Assembly (NCBI GenBank): GCA_943788755.1
Contig: CALSRM010000004.1
Location: 62,001 to 126,000, forward strand
Source: an uncultured Flavobacteriales bacterium
Lineage (GTDB): Bacteria; Bacteroidota; Bacteroidia; Flavobacteriales_D; Parvicellaceae
Length of the DNA stretch: 64,000 bases
Direction of reading: 5' to 3'
Positions 46,765 to 55,796 of the stretch are shown one piece after another. A program made the translations under genes and the position numbers. Position 1 is the stretch's first letter, and each line of letters starts with the position of its first letter. The notes under the pieces are model-generated. The model ran no database searches. It was given only the letters and a program-made list of their open reading frames with translations, and had not been told where the DNA came from.

Positions 46765-47583
46765 ATGAAAGAAGCATATAAGAAATTATATAAAAAATTC
46801 CGATTTAATCTGAGTGCCAATAACAACCCGGTTTTTACTGGTTTTTATAAGTATTTCTATTCTCCATCTAAAGGATCTGTTTCTGCTTTTTTAGATGAAT
46901 TCTCAAAATTGCATGATACGGTTCACGTAGTACAAATTGGAGCAAATGATGGTATTACACATGATCCTATCCATAAGTTCATCAAAAGAGACCGGTGGAA
47001 TGGCGTTTTATTAGAGCCTCAAAAGCATGTATTTCCTACATTAGAAAAACTGTACGCAAAAGATAAAGGCATAAAAACTTTAAATGCTGCATTAGGAGAT
47101 TCAGACGGAAAAACAAACCTCTATAAAATTGGTTTTAGTAATTCTCGATGGGCAACTGGGCTTGCAACTTTCAATAAGGAAGTTTTAGAAGAAGCATTTG
47201 AAAATGGATATGTAGAAAAATGGGCTAAAGTAGACAGCATAACAATACCTAAGAGTAAAGAAGAACAAATTGTTGCTGAAGAAATTCAGGTTACAAGCAC
47301 AGACATTTTACTGCAATCAAATAACCTTAGTCAAGTAGATTTCTTGCAAATAGACACCGAAGGTTTTGACTTTGAGGTCATTAAATTATTTTTGGGAAAC
47401 ACTCTGAACATAAAACCAACCGGAATCATTTACGAGCACTTTCATTTATCTGATGCAGACATTACTAAATGTGAATCCTTCCTGCATGAAAATGGATACA
47501 TAACCAAACAATACGGGGGAAATACCGCTGCCTTGTTAAAATCAGACAAACCATATTTTTCTGCATTGGAAAAGTATTTTTAA
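46765..47583 (+). CDS. FkbM family methyltransferase
   Basis: An S-adenosylmethionine-dependent O-methyltransferase of the FkbM family, 272 residues. Motif I is VHVVQIGANDGITHDPIHKFI, followed by GVLLEPQKHVFPTLEKLY, and a later STDILLQSNNLSQVDFLQIDTEGFDFEVIK with the acidic DTEG motif. Members often methylate sugars of polysaccharides or lipids, but the substrate here is unknown. It starts 5 bases after mscS, so the two probably share a transcript. Confidence 0.85.
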   Translation: MKEAYKKLYKKFRFNLSANNNPVFTGFYKYFYSPSKGSVSAFLDEFSKLHDTVHVVQIGANDGITHDPIHKFIKRDRWNGVLLEPQKHVFPTLEKLYAKDKGIKTLNAALGDSDGKTNLYKIGFSNSRWATGLATFNKEVLEEAFENGYVEKWAKVDSITIPKSKEEQIVAEEIQVTSTDILLQSNNLSQVDFLQIDTEGFDFEVIKLFLGNTLNIKPTGIIYEHFHLSDADITKCESFLHENGYITKQYGGNTAALLKSDKPYFSALEKYF

Positions 47584-47671
47584 TACCTTTTTTTATTGAA
47601 AACACAGTGTTAATCTCATGAGACCTTGTGAAATTAGATTGGAACTAGTTAAAATTTACTAACTTAAACCA

Positions 47672-47940
47672 ATGAAAGCAACCGACCTATTGATAAAAAC
47701 ATTAGAAAATGAAGGAGTAGAATAAATATTTGGAGTTCCTGGAGAAGAGAATTTAGACTTCTTAAATTCCATGAAAGGCGCGAAAATAAAATTAACCCTC
47801 ACAATACATGAGCAAAGGGCAAGCTTAATGGCTGCAACCTAGGGAAGACTTACCGGAAAACCTAGAGTTTGTCTAGCGACTTTAGGTCCAGAGTAACCAA
47901 TTTCACTGCTTAGCTGTAGATTACTCTCTGAATCATTCTA
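47672..47940 (+). pseudogene. Decayed 5' end of a thiamine-diphosphate enzyme (acetolactate synthase-like)
   Basis: From ATG 47672 the frame reads [39 protein letters not shown], then [32 protein letters not shown]-stop. Intact relatives read [50 protein letters not shown]. Tyr codons have become TAA and TAG by substitution, and similarity ends after about 90 codons. The rest, more than 1.2 kb, is gone, and the aldehyde dehydrogenase gene begins 60 bases later. In relatives such an enzyme stands before an aldehyde dehydrogenase and an FMN glutamate-synthase-like gene, as here, so this is a true gene remnant. The pattern differs from the single-base frame breaks upstream. Confidence 0.85.
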
Positions 47941-48000
47941 TATTAAACGTTTTACTAAAAGAGAAAACGTGTATCTTATAGCCCATTAATAATACATTGT

Positions 48001-49386
48001 ATGTTAAAAGTAGTATCACCATACGACCAAAGTTTAATAAAAGAAATCCCACTTGTAGGAAAAGTTGAAGTCGAACATGCACTTGCAACTGCTTATGAAC
48101 TGTTTCAGGATCAGTCCAAATGGATACCGGCTTATGAACGAATTGCCATTTTAGAGCGTACTGCAGAAATAATGAAAACGCGAATTGAAGAGTTAACAAT
48201 TACAGCAGCAAAAGAAGGAGGAAAACCCTACAACGATTCTAAAATTGAAGTTTTACGAGCTATTAACGGTGTTAAAATAGCAGCAGAACACATTGCACAA
48301 TTAAAAGGTGAACAAATCCCTATGGGCTTAACAAAAGCATCTGAAGGAAGAATCGCGTTTACTTCGAGGGAACCTATTGGTGTTGTATCTTCGATAAGTG
48401 CTTTTAATCACCCTTTAAATTTAATAATTCATCAATCAGTTACAGCTATAGCAGCTGGTTGTCCGGTAATTATTAAACCTGCATTAACCACGCCTTTATC
48501 ATGTTTAGCATTTGTGGAAATACTAACTGTAGCCGGATTACCAAAAGGGTGGTGTCAATCCATGATATGTGAAAATGAAGCGGCGGAAAAATTAGTAACA
48601 GACTCCAGAGTAAATTATTTTTCATTTATTGGCTCTGCAAAAGTGGGTTGGTTTTTACGGTCTAAATTATCACCTGGAACGCGGTGCGCTTTAGAACATG
48701 GTGGTGCTGCTCCGGTAATAGTTGACAAAGACGCAAACATTTCTGATATGCTTCCCGCATTGACAAAAGGAGGGTTTTATCATGCAGGTCAAGTTTGTGT
48801 TTCAGTTCAAAGAGTATTTGTACACGAATCTATTTTCAATAAAGTAGCTGAAGGGTTGAGTCAATTAGCATCCAAATTAATTGTTGGAGACCAAATGGAT
48901 CCAACGACTGAAGTTGGCCCTCTTATATTACCAAGAGAAGTTGACAGAGTTGAACAATGGGTAAATGAAGCTATAGCTGCTGGAACAAAATTATTATGTG
49001 GAGGAAAGCGAATATCTGATACTTGTTATCAACCAACAGTATTATTAAACCCACCGATGGACGTAAAAGTTTCTACTTCAGAAATTTTTGGACCTGTAGT
49101 TTGTGTTTACTCTTATACCGACCGAGACAAAGCAATTGAAATAGCGAATAGTTTGGACGTACATTTTCAAGCGGCGGTGTTTACTGAAAATTTAGATATT
49201 GCTTTAGATTGTGTCAAAAAATTAAATGCAACAGCTGTGATGGTGAATGATCACAGTGCTTTTAGAGTGGATTGGATGCCATTTGGAGGCAGAGACGCAT
49301 CTGGAATAGGGATGGGAGGTATTCAATATTCTATGCACGAAATGACAAGAGAAAAATTAATGGTAGTCAAGAGTAAGGTTTTATAA
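48001..49386 (+). CDS. Aldehyde dehydrogenase family protein
   Basis: An NAD(P)-dependent aldehyde dehydrogenase of 461 residues. The N-terminal half binds cofactor (SREPIGVVSSISAFNHPLNLIIHQ, PVIIKPALTTPLS, FSFIGSAKVGWFLR). The general base Glu is in CALEHGGAAPVIV and the catalytic Cys in YHAGQVCVSVQRVFVHE. The SEIFGPVVCVY motif follows. It is most like the non-phosphorylating, broad-substrate group, and the substrate is unknown. It lies between the decayed acetolactate synthase-like gene and the FMN glutamate-synthase-like gene. In relatives the three form one cluster. Confidence 0.88.
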   Translation: MLKVVSPYDQSLIKEIPLVGKVEVEHALATAYELFQDQSKWIPAYERIAILERTAEIMKTRIEELTITAAKEGGKPYNDSKIEVLRAINGVKIAAEHIAQLKGEQIPMGLTKASEGRIAFTSREPIGVVSSISAFNHPLNLIIHQSVTAIAAGCPVIIKPALTTPLSCLAFVEILTVAGLPKGWCQSMICENEAAEKLVTDSRVNYFSFIGSAKVGWFLRSKLSPGTRCALEHGGAAPVIVDKDANISDMLPALTKGGFYHAGQVCVSVQRVFVHESIFNKVAEGLSQLASKLIVGDQMDPTTEVGPLILPREVDRVEQWVNEAIAAGTKLLCGGKRISDTCYQPTVLLNPPMDVKVSTSEIFGPVVCVYSYTDRDKAIEIANSLDVHFQAAVFTENLDIALDCVKKLNATAVMVNDHSAFRVDWMPFGGRDASGIGMGGIQYSMHEMTREKLMVVKSKVL

Positions 49387-49403
49387 TTTAATAAGCTGAA
49401 ATT

Positions 49404-50933
49404 ATGAATGTAAGAAGAATATTTATCGCAGCATCAATTATGGTATTGATTGCTATAGGGGCAGGAGCCTATTTTTGGTTACCTGTTCTTTGGAGTTTGT
49501 TAATAATCGGGCCCTTAATCATTATGGGACTTACCGATATGCTGCAAAACAAACATACCATCAAAAAAAACTTCCCTTTAATCGGAAGGTTAAGGTATGT
49601 TTTAGAGTCCATTCGCCCAGAGATAATGCAGTATTTTGTTGAAACAGATACAGAGGGAAGGCCAATTAACAGACAGTATAGAAGTCTCATTTACCAACGT
49701 TCAAAAAAAACAAATGATACTGTTCCATTTGGAACGCAAATGAACGTTTATAGCGTTGGTTATGAATGGATGGATCATTCTATGTATGCAAAAGGTGAAA
49801 AGGAAATAAATGACAAACCGAGGATAAATGTCGGAGGTCCAGATTGTAAACAACCCTATTTCGCAAGCTTACTAAACATTTCAGCAATGAGTTTTGGCTC
49901 ATTGAGTAAGAATGCTATTATGGCGCTAAACAAAGGAGCTAAAAAAGGAAGATTTGCCCATAATACTGGAGAAGGTTCTATTAGCCCGTACCATTTAAAA
50001 TATGGTGGAGATTTAATTTGGCAAATTGGAACTGGTTATTTTGGCTGCAGAAACGATGAAGGGGATTTTGATGCTGAAAATTTTGCTCAAAAAGCGCTAC
50101 TAAAGAATGTGAAAATGGTTGAAATAAAACTTTCTCAAGGGGCAAAGCCAGGTCATGGAGGAATTTTACCAGCAAGTAAAAATACTGAAGAAATTGCTTT
50201 AATTAGAGGTGTGAAACCCCATACTAGTGTTCACTCACCTCCAAGTCATTCTGCATTTTCAGATGCTGATGGTTTAATGAATTTCATTCAACTATTAAGA
50301 GAAAAATGTGAAGGAAAACCCATTGGTTTTAAATTGTGTGTTGGCAAAAAACAAGAATTTATTGACTTGTGCAAGGCTATGATTTCATCTGGCATAAAGC
50401 CCGACTTCATTTCGGTAGATGGCGGCGAGGGAGGCACTGGAGCTGCACCGGTAGAGTTCTCTAATTCCTTAGGAATGCCCTTGAGAGATGCCGTGGCTTT
50501 TGTTTATGACACTTTAGTTGGGTATGATTTAAAAAAGGACATAACAATTATTGCATCCGGTAAAGTTTTCAGTGGGTTTCATATCGCAAGAATACTTGCT
50601 TTAGGTGCCGATATGGTAAGTAGTGCTAGAGCGATGATGATGGCTGTTGGATGTATTCAAGCTTTAAAGTGCAACGATAATCATTGTCCAGTGGGAGTAG
50701 CAACCCAAAACGCTGCGCTTATGAAAGGGCTAGATGTTGACAACAAAGCTAAAAGAGTTACTAATTTTCACGATGAAACACTTCGAAGTTGTAGTGAGTT
50801 AGCTGGTGCAGCAGGGATCACCAATTTAGTTGATTTGGAACGAAAACACATAAATCGTAGGGTTAGTATGAACGCTGTTTTAAAATACGATGAAATTTTT
50901 CCATATACTAAAACGGGGAGTTTGTTGAACTAA
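49404..50933 (+). CDS. FMN-binding glutamate synthase family protein
   Basis: A 509-residue membrane-tethered oxidoreductase with the FMN/glutamate-synthase central fold. Two N-terminal hydrophobic segments (IFIAASIMVLIAIGAGAYFWLPVLWSLLIIGPLIIMGL) anchor it. The FMN barrel has MSFGSLSKNAIMALNKGAKKG, NTGEGSISPYH, QGAKPGHGGILPA, SVDGGEGGTGAAP, and an iron-sulfur-type Cys cluster in QALKCNDNHCPVGVATQ. The glutaminase domain of true GltB is absent, so the nitrogen donor or the reaction is different. It follows the aldehyde dehydrogenase by 18 bases. Confidence 0.88.
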   Translation: MNVRRIFIAASIMVLIAIGAGAYFWLPVLWSLLIIGPLIIMGLTDMLQNKHTIKKNFPLIGRLRYVLESIRPEIMQYFVETDTEGRPINRQYRSLIYQRSKKTNDTVPFGTQMNVYSVGYEWMDHSMYAKGEKEINDKPRINVGGPDCKQPYFASLLNISAMSFGSLSKNAIMALNKGAKKGRFAHNTGEGSISPYHLKYGGDLIWQIGTGYFGCRNDEGDFDAENFAQKALLKNVKMVEIKLSQGAKPGHGGILPASKNTEEIALIRGVKPHTSVHSPPSHSAFSDADGLMNFIQLLREKCEGKPIGFKLCVGKKQEFIDLCKAMISSGIKPDFISVDGGEGGTGAAPVEFSNSLGMPLRDAVAFVYDTLVGYDLKKDITIIASGKVFSGFHIARILALGADMVSSARAMMMAVGCIQALKCNDNHCPVGVATQNAALMKGLDVDNKAKRVTNFHDETLRSCSELAGAAGITNLVDLERKHINRRVSMNAVLKYDEIFPYTKTGSLLN

Positions 50934-51005
50934 TTCTGCTGTACAAAAAATTGGACAACATCCATAGAGCTAATCATTTCATTAAAATTGGTAAATTCGT
51001 CAAGA

Positions 51006-51488
51006 ATGATTCGAAAAGTTAACTTAAAAGACGCAACTCAAATAATGAATATTTACAACTATTACGTAGATCATTCAATCGTCACATTTGATATAGAACA
51101 TGCGCCATTGGATGAAATTCATAATAAGGTTCAAGCAACCATGAATCTATATCCTTGGATTGTATATGAAGTAGATGGAGAAATACTGGGGTATGCTTAT
51201 GGCAGTGAATGGAAAGCGAAGGATGGATATAAACATTCTGCAGAAACAACAGTATATTTGAAAAACGGTTCTATAAAAAAAGGATTAGGTACACTCCTCT
51301 ATCAAGAATTAATTAGTCAGCTTAGAGAATTAAATTTCCATGCACTAATGGGATGTATTACTTTACCGAATGAAGCTAGTATTAGACTACATGAAAAATT
51401 TGGATTTGAAAAAGTAGGGCATTTTAAAGAAGTCGGTTATAAGTTTGATCATTGGATTGATGCTGGGTATTGGGAATTAAGAATCTAA
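51006..51488 (+). CDS. GNAT family N-acetyltransferase (phosphinothricin acetyltransferase-like)
   Basis: A cytoplasmic acetyltransferase of 160 residues. Order of motifs: IRKVNLKDATQIMNIYNYYV, TFDIEHAPLDEI, YEVDGEILGYAYGSEWKAKDGYKHSAETTVYLKNGSIKKGLGTLLYQ, in which KKGLGT is the acetyl-CoA pyrophosphate loop, and LPNEASIRLHEKFGFEKVGHFKEVGYKFDHWID. This is the pattern of the phosphinothricin or methionine sulfoximine acetyltransferase group. The ATG at 51006 matches the family start. An upstream TTG at 50988 is less likely, since a TAAATTCG promoter element lies at 50992-50999. Confidence 0.85.
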   Translation: MIRKVNLKDATQIMNIYNYYVDHSIVTFDIEHAPLDEIHNKVQATMNLYPWIVYEVDGEILGYAYGSEWKAKDGYKHSAETTVYLKNGSIKKGLGTLLYQELISQLRELNFHALMGCITLPNEASIRLHEKFGFEKVGHFKEVGYKFDHWIDAGYWELRI

Positions 51489-51537
51489 TATTATAGTCGC
51501 CAGAAATAAATTAGATATAAAATTAGACGTTCAACCT

Positions 51538-52446
51538 ATGAGTTTTAACCTTGATAATATTCCTTCGCAAAAAGGAAAAATAGCGATTGTAACCGGAGCT
51601 AATTCTGGGCTTGGAAAAGAAATTACAATTGGATTAGCAAAAAAAGACATCAAAGTAATAATGGCTTGCCGAAATCAATCGAAAGCCGAATCAGCAAAAG
51701 CAGAAGTCTTATCTCAGGTAAATAGTGCGGATATAGAAATAATGCTTTTGGACCTTAATAGTTTAAATTCTGTAAGGAATTTTGCTGTAGCATTTGGTGA
51801 AAAATACGATCGCTTAGATTTATTAATTGAAAATGCTGGAATTATGATTCCACCTCTTTCTAAAACAGAAGATGGTTTCGAAAGCCAAATGGGCGTTAAC
51901 TATTTTAGTCATTTTTTACTGGCCAATTTACTATACCCATTATTAAACAAAACGGAAGGAGCACGAATAGCAACTACGAGTAGTTTAGCGCATGAAAGAG
52001 GTAGAATTGACTTTGATAATTTAAACGCAGAAAAAAGCTATTCCAAAATGGGAGCATATGGTCAAAGTAAATTGGCTTGCTTACTGTTTGCATACGAACT
52101 AAAAAGGAGGTTAGAAAAAGCTGGTAGCAACGTTATTGCTGTTTCCTCCCACCCAGGAGTATCAAAAACAAACTTATTCACAAATATTCCCAAGAGTGCT
52201 AAATTACTTATGGCTCCTCTTCTACCTATATTTACGCACCCACCTAAATATGCTGCCTTACCAACATTGTACGCGGCCTTAGGCCCTGATGTAAAAAGTG
52301 GAGATTATTTTGGCCCTAACGGTTTTAACGGATTGAAAGGAAAACCTGGAAAAGTGAAATCAAAACTACATTCTTATGATGAAGCAGTAGCAGCAAAATT
52401 ATGGGAGATTTCTGAAACGCTAACTGGAGGAAAGTTTATTTTATAA
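51538..52446 (+). CDS. Short-chain dehydrogenase/reductase, retinol-dehydrogenase-like
   Basis: An NAD(P)H-dependent SDR of 302 residues. The cofactor site is IAIVTGANSGLGKEITIGLAKKDIKVIMACRN, whose Arg favours NADPH. The NAG-type strand is LIENAGIM, and the catalytic Ser-Tyr-Lys is seen in TSSLAHERG and YGQSKLACLLFAYEL. The SHPGVSKTNLF loop follows. It resembles WW-domain oxidoreductase or retinol dehydrogenase groups, but the substrate is not known. The gene is transcribed with the GNAT gene upstream, or alone. Confidence 0.87.
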   Translation: MSFNLDNIPSQKGKIAIVTGANSGLGKEITIGLAKKDIKVIMACRNQSKAESAKAEVLSQVNSADIEIMLLDLNSLNSVRNFAVAFGEKYDRLDLLIENAGIMIPPLSKTEDGFESQMGVNYFSHFLLANLLYPLLNKTEGARIATTSSLAHERGRIDFDNLNAEKSYSKMGAYGQSKLACLLFAYELKRRLEKAGSNVIAVSSHPGVSKTNLFTNIPKSAKLLMAPLLPIFTHPPKYAALPTLYAALGPDVKSGDYFGPNGFNGLKGKPGKVKSKLHSYDEAVAAKLWEISETLTGGKFIL

Positions 52447-52751
52447 AAAGATAAATAATAATAAAATTGCAACGTTTCAAAATAAGCCAATACTACTGAA
52501 TAATATAAAAGTGAATAATGGGTGTGTATCAATTAATATTATTCGGAAGTTTACTAGGTGAATTATCATGGAGATAAAAACAGATAGGTATTAGGAGTGA
52601 ATATTGTATATTTGAAACGTGCCAATTGAGCTTAGTTCATAGTTAAACAACTAAATTAACGAATAAGGCCACCATTCGCAATAAATAAAGACAGCTAATT
52701 AACGGTCTAATTATTGCAGAGCTGAAAACTAAATAACTTAATTAAAATAAC
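52447..52751 (+). promoter_or_regulatory. 305-base intergenic region with a -7 element at 52607-52614
   Basis: The gap is AT-rich and contains no open frame of note. A TATATTTG at 52607-52614 is an exact -7 match and would start a leader of about 130 bases before the DUF4197 gene. I see no strong hairpin, no tRNA and no known riboswitch in the leader, although its length would allow one. Confidence 0.5.
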
Positions 52752-53480
52752 ATGAAAAAAGCAATTTACCTTACATGCAGTATAGCTCTGTTGTCTGTCT
52801 CCACAGCAACTGCGCAATTTGATAAACTCAAAAAAACTGTTGACAAAAAGATTGAAGCAGTAAAACCATCTTCACCTGGCTTGAGTCAAGAAGAAGTTGG
52901 TGCCGGATTGAAAGAAGCATTAAACAAAGGAATAGAAAAGGGAGTGGATCAACTTTCAAAACCAGATGGTTTTTTCAAAGATCTCTCAATAAAAATTCCT
53001 TTACCAGAGGAGGCGAACAAAGTTGAAACTAAGTTACGTAGCATTGGTCAAGGAAAAAAAGTTGACGAAACTATTGAATCAATTAACAGAGCTGCTGAAG
53101 ATGCTACTACTGCTGCAAAAGACATTTTTGTAAAGGCAATTAAAGAAATGAGCATTAATGATGCGATGAGTATTCTTCGTGGTGACGAAAATGCAGCAAC
53201 AAAATTTCTCGATAAATCAACGAGAGCTAATTTGATAAGTAAATTTGAGCCAATTGTAAAGATTTCATTGGATAAAGTAGGTGCAACAAAAAACTGGAAT
53301 ACCATTTTCAGCACTTACAACAAATTACCATTTGTAGAAAAAGTAAATCCTGACCTTGTAGAATATGCAACTGGCAAGGCTATTGATGGATTGTTTATTC
53401 AAATTGCCAAGGAAGAATTAAAAATTCGACAAGATCCTGCGGCCCGAGTAACTGATCTCTTGAAAAAAGTATTTGGTTAA
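52752..53480 (+). CDS. DUF4197 family protein
   Basis: A secreted or periplasmic protein of 242 residues and unknown function (DUF4197). A signal peptide covers residues 1-21 (ending TATAQ). The mature part is mostly helical: LSQEEVGAGLKEALNKGIEKGVDQLSKPDGFFKDLSIKIPLPEEANKVETKLRSIG, then the AMSILRGDENAATKFLDKSTRANLISKFEPIVK core that marks the family, and ATGKAIDGLFIQIAKEELKIRQDPAARVTDLLKKVFG. The gene stands alone after a long leader and converges on the binding-protein gene. Confidence 0.87.
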   Translation: MKKAIYLTCSIALLSVSTATAQFDKLKKTVDKKIEAVKPSSPGLSQEEVGAGLKEALNKGIEKGVDQLSKPDGFFKDLSIKIPLPEEANKVETKLRSIGQGKKVDETIESINRAAEDATTAAKDIFVKAIKEMSINDAMSILRGDENAATKFLDKSTRANLISKFEPIVKISLDKVGATKNWNTIFSTYNKLPFVEKVNPDLVEYATGKAIDGLFIQIAKEELKIRQDPAARVTDLLKKVFG

Positions 53481-53557
53481 ATTTATTTACTCGAAAGTGA
53501 TGATGAAAAGTAAATAGTGATTTGTCTGATTGGTATCAGAGGACAATATTATAATCT

Positions 53558-54337
53558 TCAACAGAGTGAAGCAAAATAAGGGAAAGCCTTTGTCAACTTT
53601 GAACCATACCAGCTAAACATTTCTCCATCCACTATTTTTATTTCAGCTTCAGGAAGGTGTTTTTTTAACGCGTCAACATGCTTTTTCTTAAATGGAAATG
53701 GCTCACTCGAAAGCAAAACAACTTCTGGGTCTAAAGCTTTTAAGTTCTCTATACTTAATTCTAAATATCGATTTTCCATTACCACATTTACGTAGCCGGC
53801 ATGATACAGCATATCATCAATAAAAGTATTTTTACCCACTACCATATAAGGATTGTTCCAAATAAAGTAAACCACTTTTTTTAGGTCAGTTGGCTCATTG
53901 AAAGCGGCTTTAGCTTTAGAGATAGCCCTTAATATTTCTATTCCCTTTTCTTCGGAATTCGTAAAACCGGAAACTTCAAATATCATTTCAAGCGCATCTT
54001 CAAACGTATAAATGTCCGACATCCAAACTGAATAGTCTTTCTCTAATGCAACAATATCTTCTTTCGTATTCTCTTCCTTATTTCCTATTATTAAATCGGG
54101 TTTCAGTGCAGCTATTTTTTCAAAATCTACACATTTAGTACCTCCTACTCTTTGCTTGGAATCAAACCATTCTTTCGGATGCACACAGAATTTTGTTATT
54201 CCCACTACCCTTTCGCCGAGGCCTAGTTCAAATAACAATTCGGTTTGAGATGGAACTAATGAAATTATACGTAACGGAAAAACGGGAAGTATTACTTCCC
54301 GTTTCATTTGATCTATTATTTTAATTGTATCCCTCAA
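53558..54337 (-). CDS. BtuF-like substrate-binding protein, cobalamin or metal chelate
   Basis: A cluster A-III (helical backbone) binding protein of 259 residues. Family features are RIISLVPSQTELLFELGLGERVVGITKFCVHPKEW, VGGTKCVDFEKIAALKPDLIIGNKEENT, then VVYFIWNNPYMVVGKNTFIDDMLYHAGYVNV and LKALDPEVVLLSSEPFPF. No export signal is visible, which is odd for a periplasmic binder. Short forms without a signal occur in Bacteroidota beside metabolic genes. The ligand could be a corrinoid or a chelated metal. It follows the cystathionine beta-synthase-like gene by 2 bases. Vitamin B12 supply and sulfur amino-acid metabolism meet at methionine, which would explain the pairing. Confidence 0.72.
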   Translation of the reverse strand: MRDTIKIIDQMKREVILPVFPLRIISLVPSQTELLFELGLGERVVGITKFCVHPKEWFDSKQRVGGTKCVDFEKIAALKPDLIIGNKEENTKEDIVALEKDYSVWMSDIYTFEDALEMIFEVSGFTNSEEKGIEILRAISKAKAAFNEPTDLKKVVYFIWNNPYMVVGKNTFIDDMLYHAGYVNVVMENRYLELSIENLKALDPEVVLLSSEPFPFKKKHVDALKKHLPEAEIKIVDGEMFSWYGSKLTKAFPYFASLC

Positions 54338-54339
54338 CT

Positions 54340-55701
54340 TTAAGCAATTGCTCTGATTACATCTTGATGGGTAATAATGTGTTTTTTATCTCCATCATAA
54401 TTTACAACTACCGCAGTTGCTCCATTGGAAAACAATTTAGAAACTTCTTCTATCGAAGCCTTACCATCAACTTCTGGTAAGGGAGCTTCCATTACATGTT
54501 TAATTGGTAGTTCTTTCAATTCTGAATTATCTAATAATTTTGCAAACAGATGATTATCTGACAAAGAGCCCACGCATTTATTTCCTTCCACAACGGGAAT
54601 TTGAGAAATTCCGTATTGGTTCATTAATAACAATGCTTGAGAAACAGGATTCTCCTCAGTTACAGTGACTAAATGCTTACCTGCATGATCTTTAATCAAA
54701 TCAACTGCGGATGTTTTCTCTTCGTCTAAAAAGCCTCTTTCACGCATCCAATCATCATTAAACATTTTACCAACGTAACGGCTTCCATGATCGTGAAATA
54801 AAACAACTACAACATCATCTTTCGTTAATTCTTCCTTTAATTGCAATATTCCTTTAATAGCTGAACCTGCAGAATTCCCAACAAAGATCCCTTCCTCTTT
54901 TGCTAGTTTTCTTTGATATACCGCTGCATCTTTATCCGTAACTTTTTCAAACTTGTCAATCACAGAAAAGTCTACATTTTTCGGAAGAATATCTTCTCCA
55001 ATACCTTCTGTTATGTAAGGATAGATTTCATTCTCGTCAAATATTCCCGTTTCGTGATATTTTTTGAACACCGAACCGTACGTATCTATTCCCCAAATTT
55101 TAATGTTTGGATTCTTTTCTTTTAAATATTTACCGACACCCGATATTGTACCACCAGTGCCAACTCCAACCACGAAATGCGTGATTTTTCCTTCAGTTTG
55201 TTCCCAAATTTCCGGTCCCGTAGTTAAGTAGTGTGCTTTCGTATTTGACGGGTTATCATATTGGTTCACATACCATGAATTAGGTGTGGTATCCGCCAAT
55301 GTTTTTGACACTGAATAATAAGAACGAGGATCATCTGGTGCAACATTGGTTGGACAAACATGCACCTCTGCTCCAACCGCTCTCAAAATATCCATCTTCT
55401 CTTTACTTTGTTTATCGCTTAAAACACAAATTAATTTGTATCCTCTTAACAAAGCAACTAAAGCCAACCCCATTCCAGTATTCCCTGAAGTACCCTCAAT
55501 AATAGTTCCACCCGGCTTCAATCTACCATCTGCTTCAGCATCATCTATCATTTGAAGTGCCATCCTATCTTTTACTGAGTTTCCTGGATTTACAGTTTCA
55601 ATTTTAGAAAGTACTAGAGCATCCACCTCTTTACACATTGTGTGTATTTTTACCAATGGTGTATTACCTATTGTTTGAAGAATATTATTATAGTATTTCA
55701 T
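54340..55701 (-). CDS. Cystathionine beta-synthase-like PLP enzyme with tandem CBS domains
   Basis: A PLP-dependent beta-family enzyme of 453 residues that probably condenses serine and homocysteine, or makes cysteine. The PLP lysine is in VNPGNSVKDRMALQMID, the phosphate loop in IIEGTSGNTGMGLALVA, and the second loop in VGVGTGGTISGVGKYLKEK, followed by AEEGIFVGNSAGSAIKG. A pair of CBS domains from about residue 335 (LVTVTEENPVSQALLLMNQYGISQIPVVEG, and ATAVVVNYDGDKKHIITHQDVIRAIA) may sense SAM or nucleotides. It is first in a pair with the binding protein. A TACCTTTG element lies upstream. Confidence 0.88.
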   Translation of the reverse strand: MKYYNNILQTIGNTPLVKIHTMCKEVDALVLSKIETVNPGNSVKDRMALQMIDDAEADGRLKPGGTIIEGTSGNTGMGLALVALLRGYKLICVLSDKQSKEKMDILRAVGAEVHVCPTNVAPDDPRSYYSVSKTLADTTPNSWYVNQYDNPSNTKAHYLTTGPEIWEQTEGKITHFVVGVGTGGTISGVGKYLKEKNPNIKIWGIDTYGSVFKKYHETGIFDENEIYPYITEGIGEDILPKNVDFSVIDKFEKVTDKDAAVYQRKLAKEEGIFVGNSAGSAIKGILQLKEELTKDDVVVVLFHDHGSRYVGKMFNDDWMRERGFLDEEKTSAVDLIKDHAGKHLVTVTEENPVSQALLLMNQYGISQIPVVEGNKCVGSLSDNHLFAKLLDNSELKELPIKHVMEAPLPEVDGKASIEEVSKLFSNGATAVVVNYDGDKKHIITHQDVIRAIA

Positions 55702-55720
55702 AGTGCATGTTTAATATGCA

Positions 55721-55728
55721 CAAAGGTA
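55721..55728 (-). promoter_or_regulatory. Promoter -7 element TACCTTTG
   Basis: An exact TAnnTTTG match on the minus strand, 20 bases before the cystathionine beta-synthase-like ATG. TGCAT and ATGCA arms lie next to it in the leader. Confidence 0.55.
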
Positions 55729-55744
55729 ATAAAATAGAACATAA

Positions 55745-55770
55745 AAAAAGGCACTATACAAGCACCTCTT
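55745..55770 (-). terminator. Terminator after the small lipoprotein gene
   Basis: On the minus strand AGGTGC and GTGCCT pair (two G-T pairs) around TTGTATA, followed by seven T. It separates the lipoprotein gene from the promoter of the next gene. Confidence 0.6.
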
Positions 55771-55796
55771 TTCACCATTTTTTAACGAAATCATTC

